Made by a program: the position numbers and the translations under genes. Positions 23,453-31,362 of a stretch of 64,000 nt of DNA are shown here, in pieces; position 1 is the first letter of the stretch; the number at the start of each line of letters is the position of its first letter. The notes below the pieces were generated by a model that worked only from the letters and a program-made list of their open reading frames with translations, was not told where the DNA came from and made no database searches. The stretch is from Rubrivivax sp. Its GTDB lineage: Bacteria; Pseudomonadota; Gammaproteobacteria; Burkholderiales; Burkholderiaceae_C. The stretch covers positions 85,184 to 149,183 of the forward strand of contig JALHPF010000010.1 of NCBI GenBank assembly GCA_022842595.1. Reading direction: 5' to 3'.

Positions 23453-23884
23453 ATGACTGAAACCCTGGCCACCCCACCGGTCTCGACCGACAGCGTCTAC
23501 ACCCGCCTGGGCGGCGAGCCAGCGGTCCGCGCCCTGGTGGACCGCTTCTATGCGCTGATGGACGAGCTGCCCGAGGCCTACACCGTGCGCCGCCTGCACC
23601 CGAAAAGCCTGGCCGGCAGCGCCAACAGCCTCTTCAAGTTCCTGAGTGGCTGGTTCGGCGGGCCGCCGCTGTACATCCGCGAGCGCGGCCACCCACGGTT
23701 GCGGATGCGGCACGCCCCCTACGCCATCGGCGCCGTGGAGCGCGACGAGTGGATGCTGTGCATGCGTCAGGCACTGGCCGAGCAGGTGGCCGACAAGGCG
23801 CTGCGTGAGGCGGTCGAAAGGGCCTTCAGCGACATGGCCGAACACATGGTCAACACGGGCAACGCCGCAGGGTGCCCGCGATGA
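23453..23884 (+). CDS. Group II truncated hemoglobin
   Basis: 143 residues with a 2-on-2 globin pattern. YTRLGGEPAVRALVDRFYALM holds the B10 tyrosine, RHAPYAIG the proximal His, and DEWMLCM the G8 tryptophan of group II members. Such globins bind O2, NO or sulfide. In this island it fits gas handling beside a bd oxidase and sulfide-oxidising flavoproteins. Its stop overlaps the ATG of the following gene at 23881. Confidence 0.86.
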   Translation: MTETLATPPVSTDSVYTRLGGEPAVRALVDRFYALMDELPEAYTVRRLHPKSLAGSANSLFKFLSGWFGGPPLYIRERGHPRLRMRHAPYAIGAVERDEWMLCMRQALAEQVADKALREAVERAFSDMAEHMVNTGNAAGCPR

Positions 23885-24429
23885 AGATGATCACAACCCG
23901 CCAGTCCGGCAGTCGGGCGTTCTGGGTGGCGACCCTGGTCGCGCTGCTCTGCACTGTGGCCATGCTCCTCCCGCTGGCGGCTCATGCAGCGCCGCTGTCC
24001 GCCGGCTCGGCCATGCCCCCGCTGAGCCTGAACGATCAACACGACAAACCGGCTCCGGTCGGCCCCTCGACGCGTTGGGTGGTCTTCACGGCCGACAAGG
24101 CCGTGAGCGACATGGTCAGTGCCGTGCTGGCCGCCGAACCGGCGGGCGTCGCTGATCGCCTGCGCCTCGTCGTCGTGGCCGACATCAGCGGCATGCCAGC
24201 GCTGGTGACACGCATGTTTGCGTTGCCCAAGCTGCGCGAGCTGCCCTTCCCCATCGCGCTTGTCAGAGACCCAGCGCAGCTGACCCAGGTGGCCGACATC
24301 CCGAGATTGCCCGGCAGCGCCACCGTGTTGCGCATCGAAGCAGGACGCGTCGCCCAGGTCGTCATGGCACGCCAGGCCGGCGACTTGCGTGCGGCGCTGG
24401 GCTTGCCTGCTGCCCCTGCCACCCCGTGA
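23881..24429 (+). CDS. Exported thioredoxin-fold-like hypothetical protein
   Basis: 182 residues. A signal peptide (WVATLVALLCTVAMLLPLAAHA) is followed by a segment of alternating strands and helices resembling the thioredoxin or AhpC fold (SAMPPLSLNDQHDKP), but no CxxC is present. The ATG overlaps the hemoglobin stop. The function is unknown; it sits between the hemoglobin and a periplasmic DsrE protein and is probably part of the sulfur operon. Confidence 0.6.
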   Translation: MKMITTRQSGSRAFWVATLVALLCTVAMLLPLAAHAAPLSAGSAMPPLSLNDQHDKPAPVGPSTRWVVFTADKAVSDMVSAVLAAEPAGVADRLRLVVVADISGMPALVTRMFALPKLRELPFPIALVRDPAQLTQVADIPRLPGSATVLRIEAGRVAQVVMARQAGDLRAALGLPAAPATP

Positions 24430-24521
24430 CCTGCGCGCAGACAGACCGATTCGTTCCACCGTCGCTCATCACCCACCCCCGTTCACCCATCCCTGTTTAC
24501 CAACCCACTGGAGTTCGAACC

Positions 24522-24935
24522 ATGAAGAAGTCACTGATCATTGCCGCCGCCCTGCTGTCCACCGCCGCTGCGGTGCACGCGGAAGAATTGTTCGTCAACA
24601 TCCACTCCGGCAATGCGATGGCGCAGGGCGCCGGCCTCGTGCTGGCAGGTCAAGCCCTGGAGCAGAAAGCCGCGGTGCGCGTGCTGCTGTGCGACGCGGC
24701 CGGCGACATCGCGCTGGTCGGCAAGGAGATGCCCACCCTCAAGCCGCGCAACGTCACGCCCCAGCAGATGCTGCAGGGCCTGATCAAGGCTGGCGCAAAG
24801 GTCGAGGTCTGCGCCCTGTACCTGCCCAACACCGGCAAGCAGGCCAGCGACCTGATCGCGGGCGTGACCCCCGCCAAGCCGGCCGAAGTGGCGGCGCACC
24901 TGCTCAAGCCCGGCGTCAACACGCTGGCCTTCTGA
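24522..24935 (+). CDS. Periplasmic DsrE-family protein
   Basis: 137 residues. A signal peptide (MKKSLIIAAALLSTAAAVHA) is followed by a DsrE fold with VNIHSGN near the start and VEVCALYLPN, containing the probable sulfur-carrying Cys. The C-terminus ends with GVNTLAF. DsrE-type proteins relay sulfane sulfur or act with sulfide-oxidising flavoproteins. It is directly upstream of an FCSD/SQR-like flavoprotein, which supports a periplasmic relay between them. Confidence 0.82.
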   Translation: MKKSLIIAAALLSTAAAVHAEELFVNIHSGNAMAQGAGLVLAGQALEQKAAVRVLLCDAAGDIALVGKEMPTLKPRNVTPQQMLQGLIKAGAKVEVCALYLPNTGKQASDLIAGVTPAKPAEVAAHLLKPGVNTLAF

Positions 24936-25014
24936 ACCACAGAACAAACAGCGCAGCCCACTGCGCGTCCGGCTCGGGCCATTGCTGGCACCGGCCCCCA
25001 AACAGGAGACCAAC

Positions 25015-26358
25015 ATGGATCAGAACCGCACCCCTTCGGCCGTGGACCCGAACCGCAGACGATGGCTCCAGGCCCTGGCCGCAGCTCCGGTCTTGGCAGG
25101 GGCCGCCGCCGCCCCTGTGCCGGCACACGCCGCCGTCAAGACCAACGCCCGCATCGTCATCGCCGGCAGCGGCCTCGGCGGCATCGCCGTGGCCAACCGG
25201 CTGGCCCGCATGCTCGACGGTGCCAGGATCACCATCATCGACCGCAAGGAAGAACACAACTACCAACCGGGCTACACCCTCGTGGCCACCGGCGTCTGGC
25301 CGGTGGAGAAGGTGCAAGACCGCAATGCCGACTACCAGCCTGCCGGCGTGGAGTGGGTGAAGGACATGGTCGCCGGCTTCGATCCGTCCGCCAACACCGT
25401 GGTCACCGCAGGCGGGCAGCGCATCACCTACGACTTCCTGGTCGTGGCCACCGGCGTGCAGCTGGACTACGCGCAGATCGAAGGCATGGACGTCAGCGCC
25501 ATCGGCACCGACAAGGCGCCCGGACTGACCAGTGTCTACCCCAGCCCGCAGGCGGCGCAGGCGACCTGGGCGGCCATGCAGGCCTTCACCGCCAAGGGCG
25601 GCAATGCCGTGATGACGCTGCCGGCAACGCCGCTCAAGTGTGCCGGCGCGCCACTGAAGATGAGCTTCATGCTGCGCGACCGGCTGTTCAAGGCAGGCAC
25701 GCTGGGCAGCTCGAAGATCAGCTTCCAGTCGGCCCTGGGCAATGTCTTCGGCGTCAAGGTGGTCAACGACAACGTGCTCGAACGCTGGAAGTCGCTGGGC
25801 ATCGATGTCGAGTTCTCGCGCAAGCTTACGGCCATCGACATCGGCGCGCGTCGTGCGACCTTCGTGTCGCCCGAGGGTGAGAAGCAGGAGATGCCGTACG
25901 ACTTCATCCATGTCGTGCCGCCCATGCGCGCACCCGACGCAGTGAAGAACAGCGACCTGGCCTGGAAGGAAGGCCCCTTCGCCGCCGGTGGCTGGCTGGA
26001 GGTGGACAAGGCCACTCTGCAGCACCGCCGCTTCCCCAACGTGTTCGGCATCGGCGACATCAACGGCACCCCGCGCGGCAAGACCGCCGCCACGGTGAAG
26101 AAGAGTGCACCGCTGGTGGCGCACAACCTGGTGGAGGTGATTGCAGGGCGCAAGGCCGACGAGGCCTTCGACGGCTACACCTCGTGCCCGCTCATCACGC
26201 GCGAGGGCTCGGCGATGCTGATCGAGTTCGACTACGAGGGACGGCTGACGCCGAGCCTGCCGATGATCGAGCCGCTGAACGACAGCTTCTTTGCGTGGCT
26301 GATGAAGTACCGCATGCTCAAGCCCGCCTACATGGCGGTGCTCAAGGGCCGGGTCTGA
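25015..26358 (+). CDS. Tat-exported sulfide:quinone reductase / flavocytochrome c-like flavoprotein
   Basis: 447 residues. DPNRRRWLQALAAAPVLAG is a twin-arginine leader ending at AHA. Two nucleotide-binding elements follow (IVIAGSGLGGIAVAN and VFGIGDINGTPRGK). The redox cysteines of the SQR family are visible as LKCAGAPLK and YTSCPLI. The enzyme oxidises sulfide and passes electrons to quinone; the Tat leader places the catalytic side in the periplasm. It lies downstream of the DsrE gene and upstream of a membrane protein and rhodaneses, forming a sulfide-oxidation operon. Confidence 0.86.
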   Translation: MDQNRTPSAVDPNRRRWLQALAAAPVLAGAAAAPVPAHAAVKTNARIVIAGSGLGGIAVANRLARMLDGARITIIDRKEEHNYQPGYTLVATGVWPVEKVQDRNADYQPAGVEWVKDMVAGFDPSANTVVTAGGQRITYDFLVVATGVQLDYAQIEGMDVSAIGTDKAPGLTSVYPSPQAAQATWAAMQAFTAKGGNAVMTLPATPLKCAGAPLKMSFMLRDRLFKAGTLGSSKISFQSALGNVFGVKVVNDNVLERWKSLGIDVEFSRKLTAIDIGARRATFVSPEGEKQEMPYDFIHVVPPMRAPDAVKNSDLAWKEGPFAAGGWLEVDKATLQHRRFPNVFGIGDINGTPRGKTAATVKKSAPLVAHNLVEVIAGRKADEAFDGYTSCPLITREGSAMLIEFDYEGRLTPSLPMIEPLNDSFFAWLMKYRMLKPAYMAVLKGRV

Positions 26359-26374
26359 ACACGAAAGGCATGAC

Positions 26375-26722
26375 ATGTACGAAATCTGGCTCGCGATGAA
26401 CATCGTTTGGGAGATCGCCCTCGGCTTCTGGCCGCTGCTGGCCCTCGCCGCCGCCGCCTGGCTGGTTCTGCTGGCCCTGGCTTGGCGTCGCCCGAAGGCC
26501 CACTGGCGCCGCGCGTGGCCCATGGCTGCCGCGGTTGCGGCAGTCGCGGCGCTGATCGGTTTTCTGGTCGTCCCGACGACGAATCGTTCTTCGCTGCAGG
26601 AACTGGCCTACTGGGTCGACTGGGCGAATCTGGCCAGCATCGCACTGGGCATCGGCGTGGCAGCGCTGGCCTTTGCCTGGCCGGCCAGCGTGCTCTGGCG
26701 CAGGTCCATCATCCATCGCTGA
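26375..26722 (+). CDS. Small membrane protein following the SQR-like gene
   Basis: 115 residues with about three transmembrane helices (FWPLLALAAAAWLVLL, AAAVAAVAALIGFLV, ASIALGIGVAALAFAW). It starts 16 bases after the SQR-like stop. No family recognised. It may anchor or modulate the adjacent flavoprotein or rhodanese; this is inference from position only. Confidence 0.6.
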   Translation: MYEIWLAMNIVWEIALGFWPLLALAAAAWLVLLALAWRRPKAHWRRAWPMAAAVAAVAALIGFLVVPTTNRSSLQELAYWVDWANLASIALGIGVAALAFAWPASVLWRRSIIHR

Positions 26723-26734
26723 GATGTGAAGAAC

Positions 26735-27405
26735 ATGGGAGACAAGCAGATGCATCCTCGACACCTGACCTGGCAAGCGGCGCGAGTCGTCAACGATGCA
26801 ATGCAGCCACGCCGCCGCTGGCTCGTCACTGCGCTGGCAGGCGCTGTCGGGATGGCCTTGCCGCCGGGTCGGTCGCAGGCCGCCGTCGATTCGGCCTCTT
26901 TGCCCGAGCCCAAGCGCACCCAGGCAGGCCGCTACTTGACGGCCGCAGATGTACCCGGCTTCATGCAAGCCCAGGGCGGTGCCAGCAAAGTGCTGTTCCT
27001 CGACCTGCGCACACGGGCCGAAGCCATGTACGTGGGCATGGCCAGCGGCATCGACGCTCGGGTGCCCTTCGTCGAACACCAGGAGCTGATGACCGACTGG
27101 GACGCACAGCGGGGCATCTGCCGGCTCGAGCCGCTGCAGGACTTCGTCCCCGAGATCAACCGCCGGCTGGCACAGAAGGGCCTGTCCAAGACCGACACGT
27201 GGTGCTGATCTGCCGCTCGGGCGACCGCAGCAGCCGTGGCGCCAACCGGCTGGCCGACGATGGCTACACCCAGGTCTGGTCGGTGGTCGACGGCTTCGCG
27301 GGCGACATGGGCAAGGACGGACGGCGCAGCGTCAACGGCTGGAAGAACGCCGGACTGCCGTGGAGCTACAAGCTGGACCGCGACCGCATCTACTTCCCGC
27401 GATGA
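26735..27405 (+). pseudogene. Rhodanese-like gene interrupted by a single frameshift
   Basis: An in-frame ATG at 26735 starts a Tat-like leader (QPRRRWLVTALAGAVG) and a rhodanese-like domain (VLFLDLRTRAEAMYVG). The frame ends at a TGA around 27208, but the active-site loop LICRSGDRSSRGANRL continues in another frame and runs to a stop at 27405. The junction lies near 27198 (ACACG-TGGTGCTG), where one missing base would restore an uninterrupted ~223-codon gene. Either this copy is inactive or the sequence has a one-base error. Intact, it would be a periplasmic sulfurtransferase. Confidence 0.75.
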
Positions 27406-27418
27406 GGCGCTGCCCCAC

Positions 27419-28333
27419 ATGACCGCCACCACCCGCGCGATGATCGCCCGATGGCGCTTGCCGAATCCCTTGCACGCCATGTTGCATTGGCTGCTGCTGC
27501 GCGGACTGCGTGCGCCTCGCCTGCCCCATGAACCCGGTTGGAACCAGCGCCCGTTCGGCGCGCGGTGCATCACACAGTTTCAGGTCCACGGCGCCCGCGG
27601 GCAACAGCTCGCAGCGTGGCTCGCGTTGCCACAAGGGGCGAACGCTGCCCAACCAGCCCCTGTGGTGGTGGCGGTCCACGGCTGGGGCGCCAACGGTTCC
27701 ACGCTCGCGCCGATGGTCGAGCCCCTGGTGCGCGCAGGCATCGCGGTGGTGTTGTTCGACGCGGCGAGCCATGGCGACAGTTCGGCCGAGGCGTTCAGCT
27801 CGCTGCCTCGGTTCGCGGAAGACCTGGCCTCGGTGCTGGACGTGCTTCGCGGCCATCCAGCCATCGACACCGGCCGCGTCGCCCTGCTGGGCCATTCCGT
27901 AGGTGCCGCGGCCGTGTTGCTGCACACCGCCCGCCAAGGCGGCGTGCGGGCCGTTGTCAGCCTGTCGGCGTTCGCCCAGCCCCGCGAGGTGATGGAACGC
28001 TGGCTGCTGGAGCACCACATCCCTCGGCGATGGGTCGGCACGGCGATCCTCGAACACGTGCAAGCCGTGATCGGCGAACGGTTCGACCACATCGCGCCGG
28101 AACATCAGTTGGCGCGCATCGACTGCCCGGTGCTGCTGGTGCATGGCGAGCATGACCAGACCGTGCCGCTGGCGGACGCGCATCGGCTGCAAGCCTTGCT
28201 GCGCCGCGGCGAGTTGATCGTGGTCGACGGTGACCACGACCTGCGCAAGTCGCTGGCACCGCATGCGGATCAGCTCGTACGCTTCTTCAGTACCCACCTC
28301 GAGGTCATCGCACACCCATGTTCAAACGACTGA
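27419..28333 (+). CDS. Alpha/beta hydrolase
   Basis: 304 residues. The nucleophile elbow is GHSVGAA, with the acid in HGEHDQT and the His in DGDHDL. VAVHGWGANG is the oxyanion-hole strand. There is no signal peptide. Its stop overlaps the downstream rhodanese by 16 bases, in a different frame, so the genes are probably cotranscribed. The substrate cannot be predicted; placement among sulfur genes could indicate thioester or acyl-sulfur chemistry, but this is speculative. Confidence 0.8.
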   Translation: MTATTRAMIARWRLPNPLHAMLHWLLLRGLRAPRLPHEPGWNQRPFGARCITQFQVHGARGQQLAAWLALPQGANAAQPAPVVVAVHGWGANGSTLAPMVEPLVRAGIAVVLFDAASHGDSSAEAFSSLPRFAEDLASVLDVLRGHPAIDTGRVALLGHSVGAAAVLLHTARQGGVRAVVSLSAFAQPREVMERWLLEHHIPRRWVGTAILEHVQAVIGERFDHIAPEHQLARIDCPVLLVHGEHDQTVPLADAHRLQALLRRGELIVVDGDHDLRKSLAPHADQLVRFFSTHLEVIAHPCSND

Positions 28334-28698
28334 AACGCTGGCTGCTGCCAGCGAAGCCCGGAAAGCCTGAAGCATCGGCGCCCGACGACACAGCGCCCCC
28401 TGCAACGCGCCCGGCATCCATCGAACTGCCCGGCACCCTGGTCATCGACGTGCGGTCGGAACGCGAGTTCCAGGCCACGGCCATCGAGCACGCCATCAAC
28501 GTGCCGCTGCCGCAGCTGGCGCATCGCATCGCGGAGCTCGCCACCGACAAGACCACGCCACTGGTTCTGTACTGCGCCAGCGGGGCACGGTCCGGTAGCG
28601 CCTGCCAGATGCTCAGGCAACTGGGCTACACCCACGTCACCAATGCCGGCGGTCTGTACGCAGCAGCTGCACACCTGCAGCGCGAGGTTCGCCGATGA
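28318..28698 (+). CDS. Cytoplasmic rhodanese-like protein
   Basis: 126 residues, single rhodanese domain. The active-site loop is YCASGARSGSA. The N-terminal ~35 residues are basic and then Pro/Ala-rich, without a clear signal peptide, so the protein could be cytoplasmic or peripheral. The start overlaps the end of the hydrolase gene. It is the third rhodanese-type gene in the island. Confidence 0.85.
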   Translation: MFKRLKRWLLPAKPGKPEASAPDDTAPPATRPASIELPGTLVIDVRSEREFQATAIEHAINVPLPQLAHRIAELATDKTTPLVLYCASGARSGSACQMLRQLGYTHVTNAGGLYAAAAHLQREVRR

Positions 28699-28717
28699 AG
28701 CCTGGCGCTGTGCCAAC

Positions 28718-29419
28718 ATGAACGACATGACGACTCCACTCATCACCAACGAACTCGATCTTCTGGAGAAGCTGGTTCCGCTGGCTGACCTGCACATCGT
28801 CGAGGCAGGTTGCGGTGCTGCACACCTGGCGCGCGAACTGGTCAGCCGCTACCCCACCGCCGAGGTCGTCGGGATCGAAGTCGATCAGCGGCAACTGGCC
28901 AAGAATCGATTGGCCCCGACTGAACGGCTGCGGTTCGAAGAGGCCGGCGCCCAAGCCATTCCCTTTCCGGATTCGTCCTTCGATGGCGCACTGATGCTCA
29001 AGTCGCTGCACCATGTGCCCATGCCGCAGATGGACCAGGCCCTGGCCGAACTCGCGCGCGTGCTGCACCCCGGCGGCTGGCTGTACGTGTTGGAACCCGT
29101 CTACGCCGGCGAACTGAACGAATTGATCCGCCTGTTCAACGACGAAGGTGATGTGCGTGCCGCCGCCCAGGCCGCGCTGGACCGGGCAGTGGCCTCGGGA
29201 CATTGGGCATCGGTAGCCGACCAGCACTTCGAATCACCGGTCGGCTTTACCAGCTTCGATGACTTCGAGCAACGCATGATGCGTCCGACCTTCGCTGACC
29301 ACGGTATCGATGCGGCGATGGTAGAGCGTGTCCGGGCGCGATACACCCCGCATCAGGGCCCCGGCGGCGCGCATTTCACCCGGCCCATGCACGTGCGCCT
29401 GCTGCGCAAGACACGCTGA
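28718..29419 (+). CDS. SAM-dependent methyltransferase
   Basis: 233 residues. Motif I is IVEAGCGAAHLAREL and the acidic motif II is VVGIEVDQ; MLKSLHHVPMPQMDQAL is the usual post-motif segment of class I methyltransferases. The C-terminal half includes a helix-rich cap. It is the first of three methyltransferase-type genes at the end of the sulfur island. The substrate is unknown; thiol or small-molecule methylation is possible. Confidence 0.8.
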   Translation: MNDMTTPLITNELDLLEKLVPLADLHIVEAGCGAAHLARELVSRYPTAEVVGIEVDQRQLAKNRLAPTERLRFEEAGAQAIPFPDSSFDGALMLKSLHHVPMPQMDQALAELARVLHPGGWLYVLEPVYAGELNELIRLFNDEGDVRAAAQAALDRAVASGHWASVADQHFESPVGFTSFDDFEQRMMRPTFADHGIDAAMVERVRARYTPHQGPGGAHFTRPMHVRLLRKTR

Positions 29420-29428
29420 GGTCTTCGA

Positions 29429-30055
29429 ATGAGCACCCCGCCCGCGTTCACCGATGCCGCCGAAACCTGGAACCGCCGCTATGCGGGCGACGAGTTCCTG
29501 TTCGGCACCGAACCCAACGCCTGGTTGCGCGAGCACGCCAGTTCCCTGCCGTCCGGCGGGCGCATCCTCAGCGTCGCCGACGGCGAAGGACGCAACAGCG
29601 TCTGGCTGGCACGGCAGGGCTTCCAGGTCGATGCCTTCGATGTCGCTGACCGTGCAGTCATGAAGGCGCAGGCCTTTGCCCGGCGCGAGGGCGTCTCGGT
29701 GAACTTCGCGGTCGCCGACGTGGATGGCTACCACTGGCCCGGAGCGGCCTATGCTGGCGTGGCCGCGATCTTCGTGCAGTTCGCCGACCCCGCGACCCGT
29801 ACACGCCTGTTCGAACGCATCGTCCGCAGCCTGAAACCGGGCGGCGTGCTCATCTTGCAGGGCTATACGCCGAAGCAGCTGGAATACCGGACCGGCGGAC
29901 CACCGTTCCTGTCGCACCTGTACACCCGGGAACTGCTGGAAGCGGCCTTCGCAGACCTGTCGATCATCGAGCTGCGCGAGTACGAGGCCGAGGTCCAGGA
30001 GGGACAGGGCCACAGCGGGCAGTCGGCACTGATCGGCCTGGTGGCGCGTCGATGA
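29429..30055 (+). CDS. TehB-like SAM-dependent methyltransferase
   Basis: 208 residues. WNRRYAGDEFLFGTEPNAWL at the start and ILSVADGEGRNSVWLA are typical of TehB/thiopurine-type methyltransferases; note that the motif I glycine string is ADGEGRN. Relatives detoxify tellurite, selenite or thiol-type compounds. It lies nine bases downstream of the previous methyltransferase, and its stop overlaps the next gene as ATGA. A role in sulfide or metalloid methylation is plausible and unproven. Confidence 0.8.
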   Translation: MSTPPAFTDAAETWNRRYAGDEFLFGTEPNAWLREHASSLPSGGRILSVADGEGRNSVWLARQGFQVDAFDVADRAVMKAQAFARREGVSVNFAVADVDGYHWPGAAYAGVAAIFVQFADPATRTRLFERIVRSLKPGGVLILQGYTPKQLEYRTGGPPFLSHLYTRELLEAAFADLSIIELREYEAEVQEGQGHSGQSALIGLVARR

Positions 30056-30528
30056 GCATGGGCGCCCGAGTACTGGGCGGCGATGCCGCAGAGTGGGCCG
30101 GTCGATGGCTGGTCGCCTTGCAGTTCGGCCTGTTGGCCTTCATGGGAGGGCGGGCGTGGGTGACACTGCCGATCCTCGACACTGCGGCCGTGGCCTTGCT
30201 GACAGGATCGGCAGGAATGGCCATCTGGACACTGGCTGTCAATCGGCCGGGCAACTTCAACATCCGGCCGACGCCCCGAAGCGGAGGCACCCTGGTGACG
30301 GGTGGTCCGTATCGCTGGATTCGCCACCCCATGTACACGTCGGTGCTGCTTGGCGCTGCCGGGGCGGCAGTGATGTCGCATCAAGTTCTCGATGTCCTAC
30401 TGTGGTTCGCATTGCTCGTCGTTCTCGGGGCCAAAGCCCTCATCGAGGAACGTGCGTTGACGCTCCGATTCCCCGGTTATCAGGACTACAAGACCCAGAC
30501 AACCAGGTTCGTGCCCTGGTTGGTCTGA
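30052..30528 (+). CDS. Membrane isoprenylcysteine-methyltransferase-like protein
   Basis: 158 residues with four to five transmembrane helices. The C-terminal half carries GPYRWIRHPMYTSVLL and EERALTLRFPGYQDY, the characteristic SAM-binding region of the ICMT/PEMT-type bacterial membrane methyltransferases. The ATG overlaps the preceding methyltransferase stop (ATGA). The substrate is unknown. It closes the sulfur island. Confidence 0.8.
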   Translation: MSMGARVLGGDAAEWAGRWLVALQFGLLAFMGGRAWVTLPILDTAAVALLTGSAGMAIWTLAVNRPGNFNIRPTPRSGGTLVTGGPYRWIRHPMYTSVLLGAAGAAVMSHQVLDVLLWFALLVVLGAKALIEERALTLRFPGYQDYKTQTTRFVPWLV

Positions 30529-30569
30529 CACCATGAAGTGCCCAGTCGCCCGACCTTGATGACCCTCGC

Positions 30570-31277
30570 GTGCGCTCCCAACCTCGACCAGGAAATGAGC
30601 ATGGGCACATCATCGCCGGCTACTCTGTGGCCCATCGTGGCATCTTCGAGAAGTGCCTCAGCGAATCGCAGCGGTCATTGAGCCTGGGTCGCGCTTGCCT
30701 GCAGGCCATGCAACGCGGTCAACCTCATGGCGGCACGCACTGCTACAAACTGTTCTTCGGCCCCAGCATGCCGGCCCGACTGAATCGAGTCGTGGAAGTC
30801 GTGACGCTGATGGATCTGGCCCTGAACAGCTCTTCAGTCCAGTTCGAATACAACGTGAGTTGCGGGGCCACCACCAATGCGGTGGCCTTCACCCCTGACG
30901 GGGGCTGGTCGGCGCAAAGCATCAAGGACCTTCTGAAGTCCGGCCGCTTCCGAGTGTCCCTGTGCCTGCGCTTCTTCACGGCGCTGCCGCAGAACGACCG
31001 CATGAACCAGAGCCGTACGGGCACGCTGTTGCATGAGCTTTCGCACATCGTCGGCAACATCAACGACATCGCCCAGAACCATATCAACGGCGCCAACATC
31101 ACGGCAGCGCCGTCGGGCAACACCTGCTATGGGCGCCCGCTGGCACGGCAACTGGCCGACGGTTGGCCCGACCTGGCCGTTGAGAATGCAGAGAACTATG
31201 GTTTCTTCTTGACCGACCTCCTGGCGGAAGCCAGCTTGGTGGCAGAAGACGTCAGCCTGGAAGGCCTGTTCAACTGA
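30570..31277 (+). CDS. M35-like (aspzincin) metalloendopeptidase without signal peptide
   Basis: 235 residues from GTG 30570; the true start may lie further downstream. LLHELSHIVGNINDIAQNH supplies the HExxH zinc motif and a downstream Asp for the aspzincin third ligand. NAENYGFFL matches the conserved NADNYAYF segment of the Lys-specific M35 family. CYKLFFG and SCGAT/NTCYGR add cysteines. No signal peptide is visible. It lies 85 bases from the TagF-phosphatase gene, convergent with the T6SS cluster. Intracellular export through the T6SS as an effector is a possible role, but no PAAR, Hcp or VgrG fusion is present to prove it. Confidence 0.72.
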   Translation: MRSQPRPGNEHGHIIAGYSVAHRGIFEKCLSESQRSLSLGRACLQAMQRGQPHGGTHCYKLFFGPSMPARLNRVVEVVTLMDLALNSSSVQFEYNVSCGATTNAVAFTPDGGWSAQSIKDLLKSGRFRVSLCLRFFTALPQNDRMNQSRTGTLLHELSHIVGNINDIAQNHINGANITAAPSGNTCYGRPLARQLADGWPDLAVENAENYGFFLTDLLAEASLVAEDVSLEGLFN

Positions 31278-31362
31278 GGTCGGCATCGCCCTGAGACGCC
31301 GGCTCCAGCAGGCAACTCGGAGTGGGTCTCGTTTGGGATGGAGAGGTAGCGCGAACTCTGTC

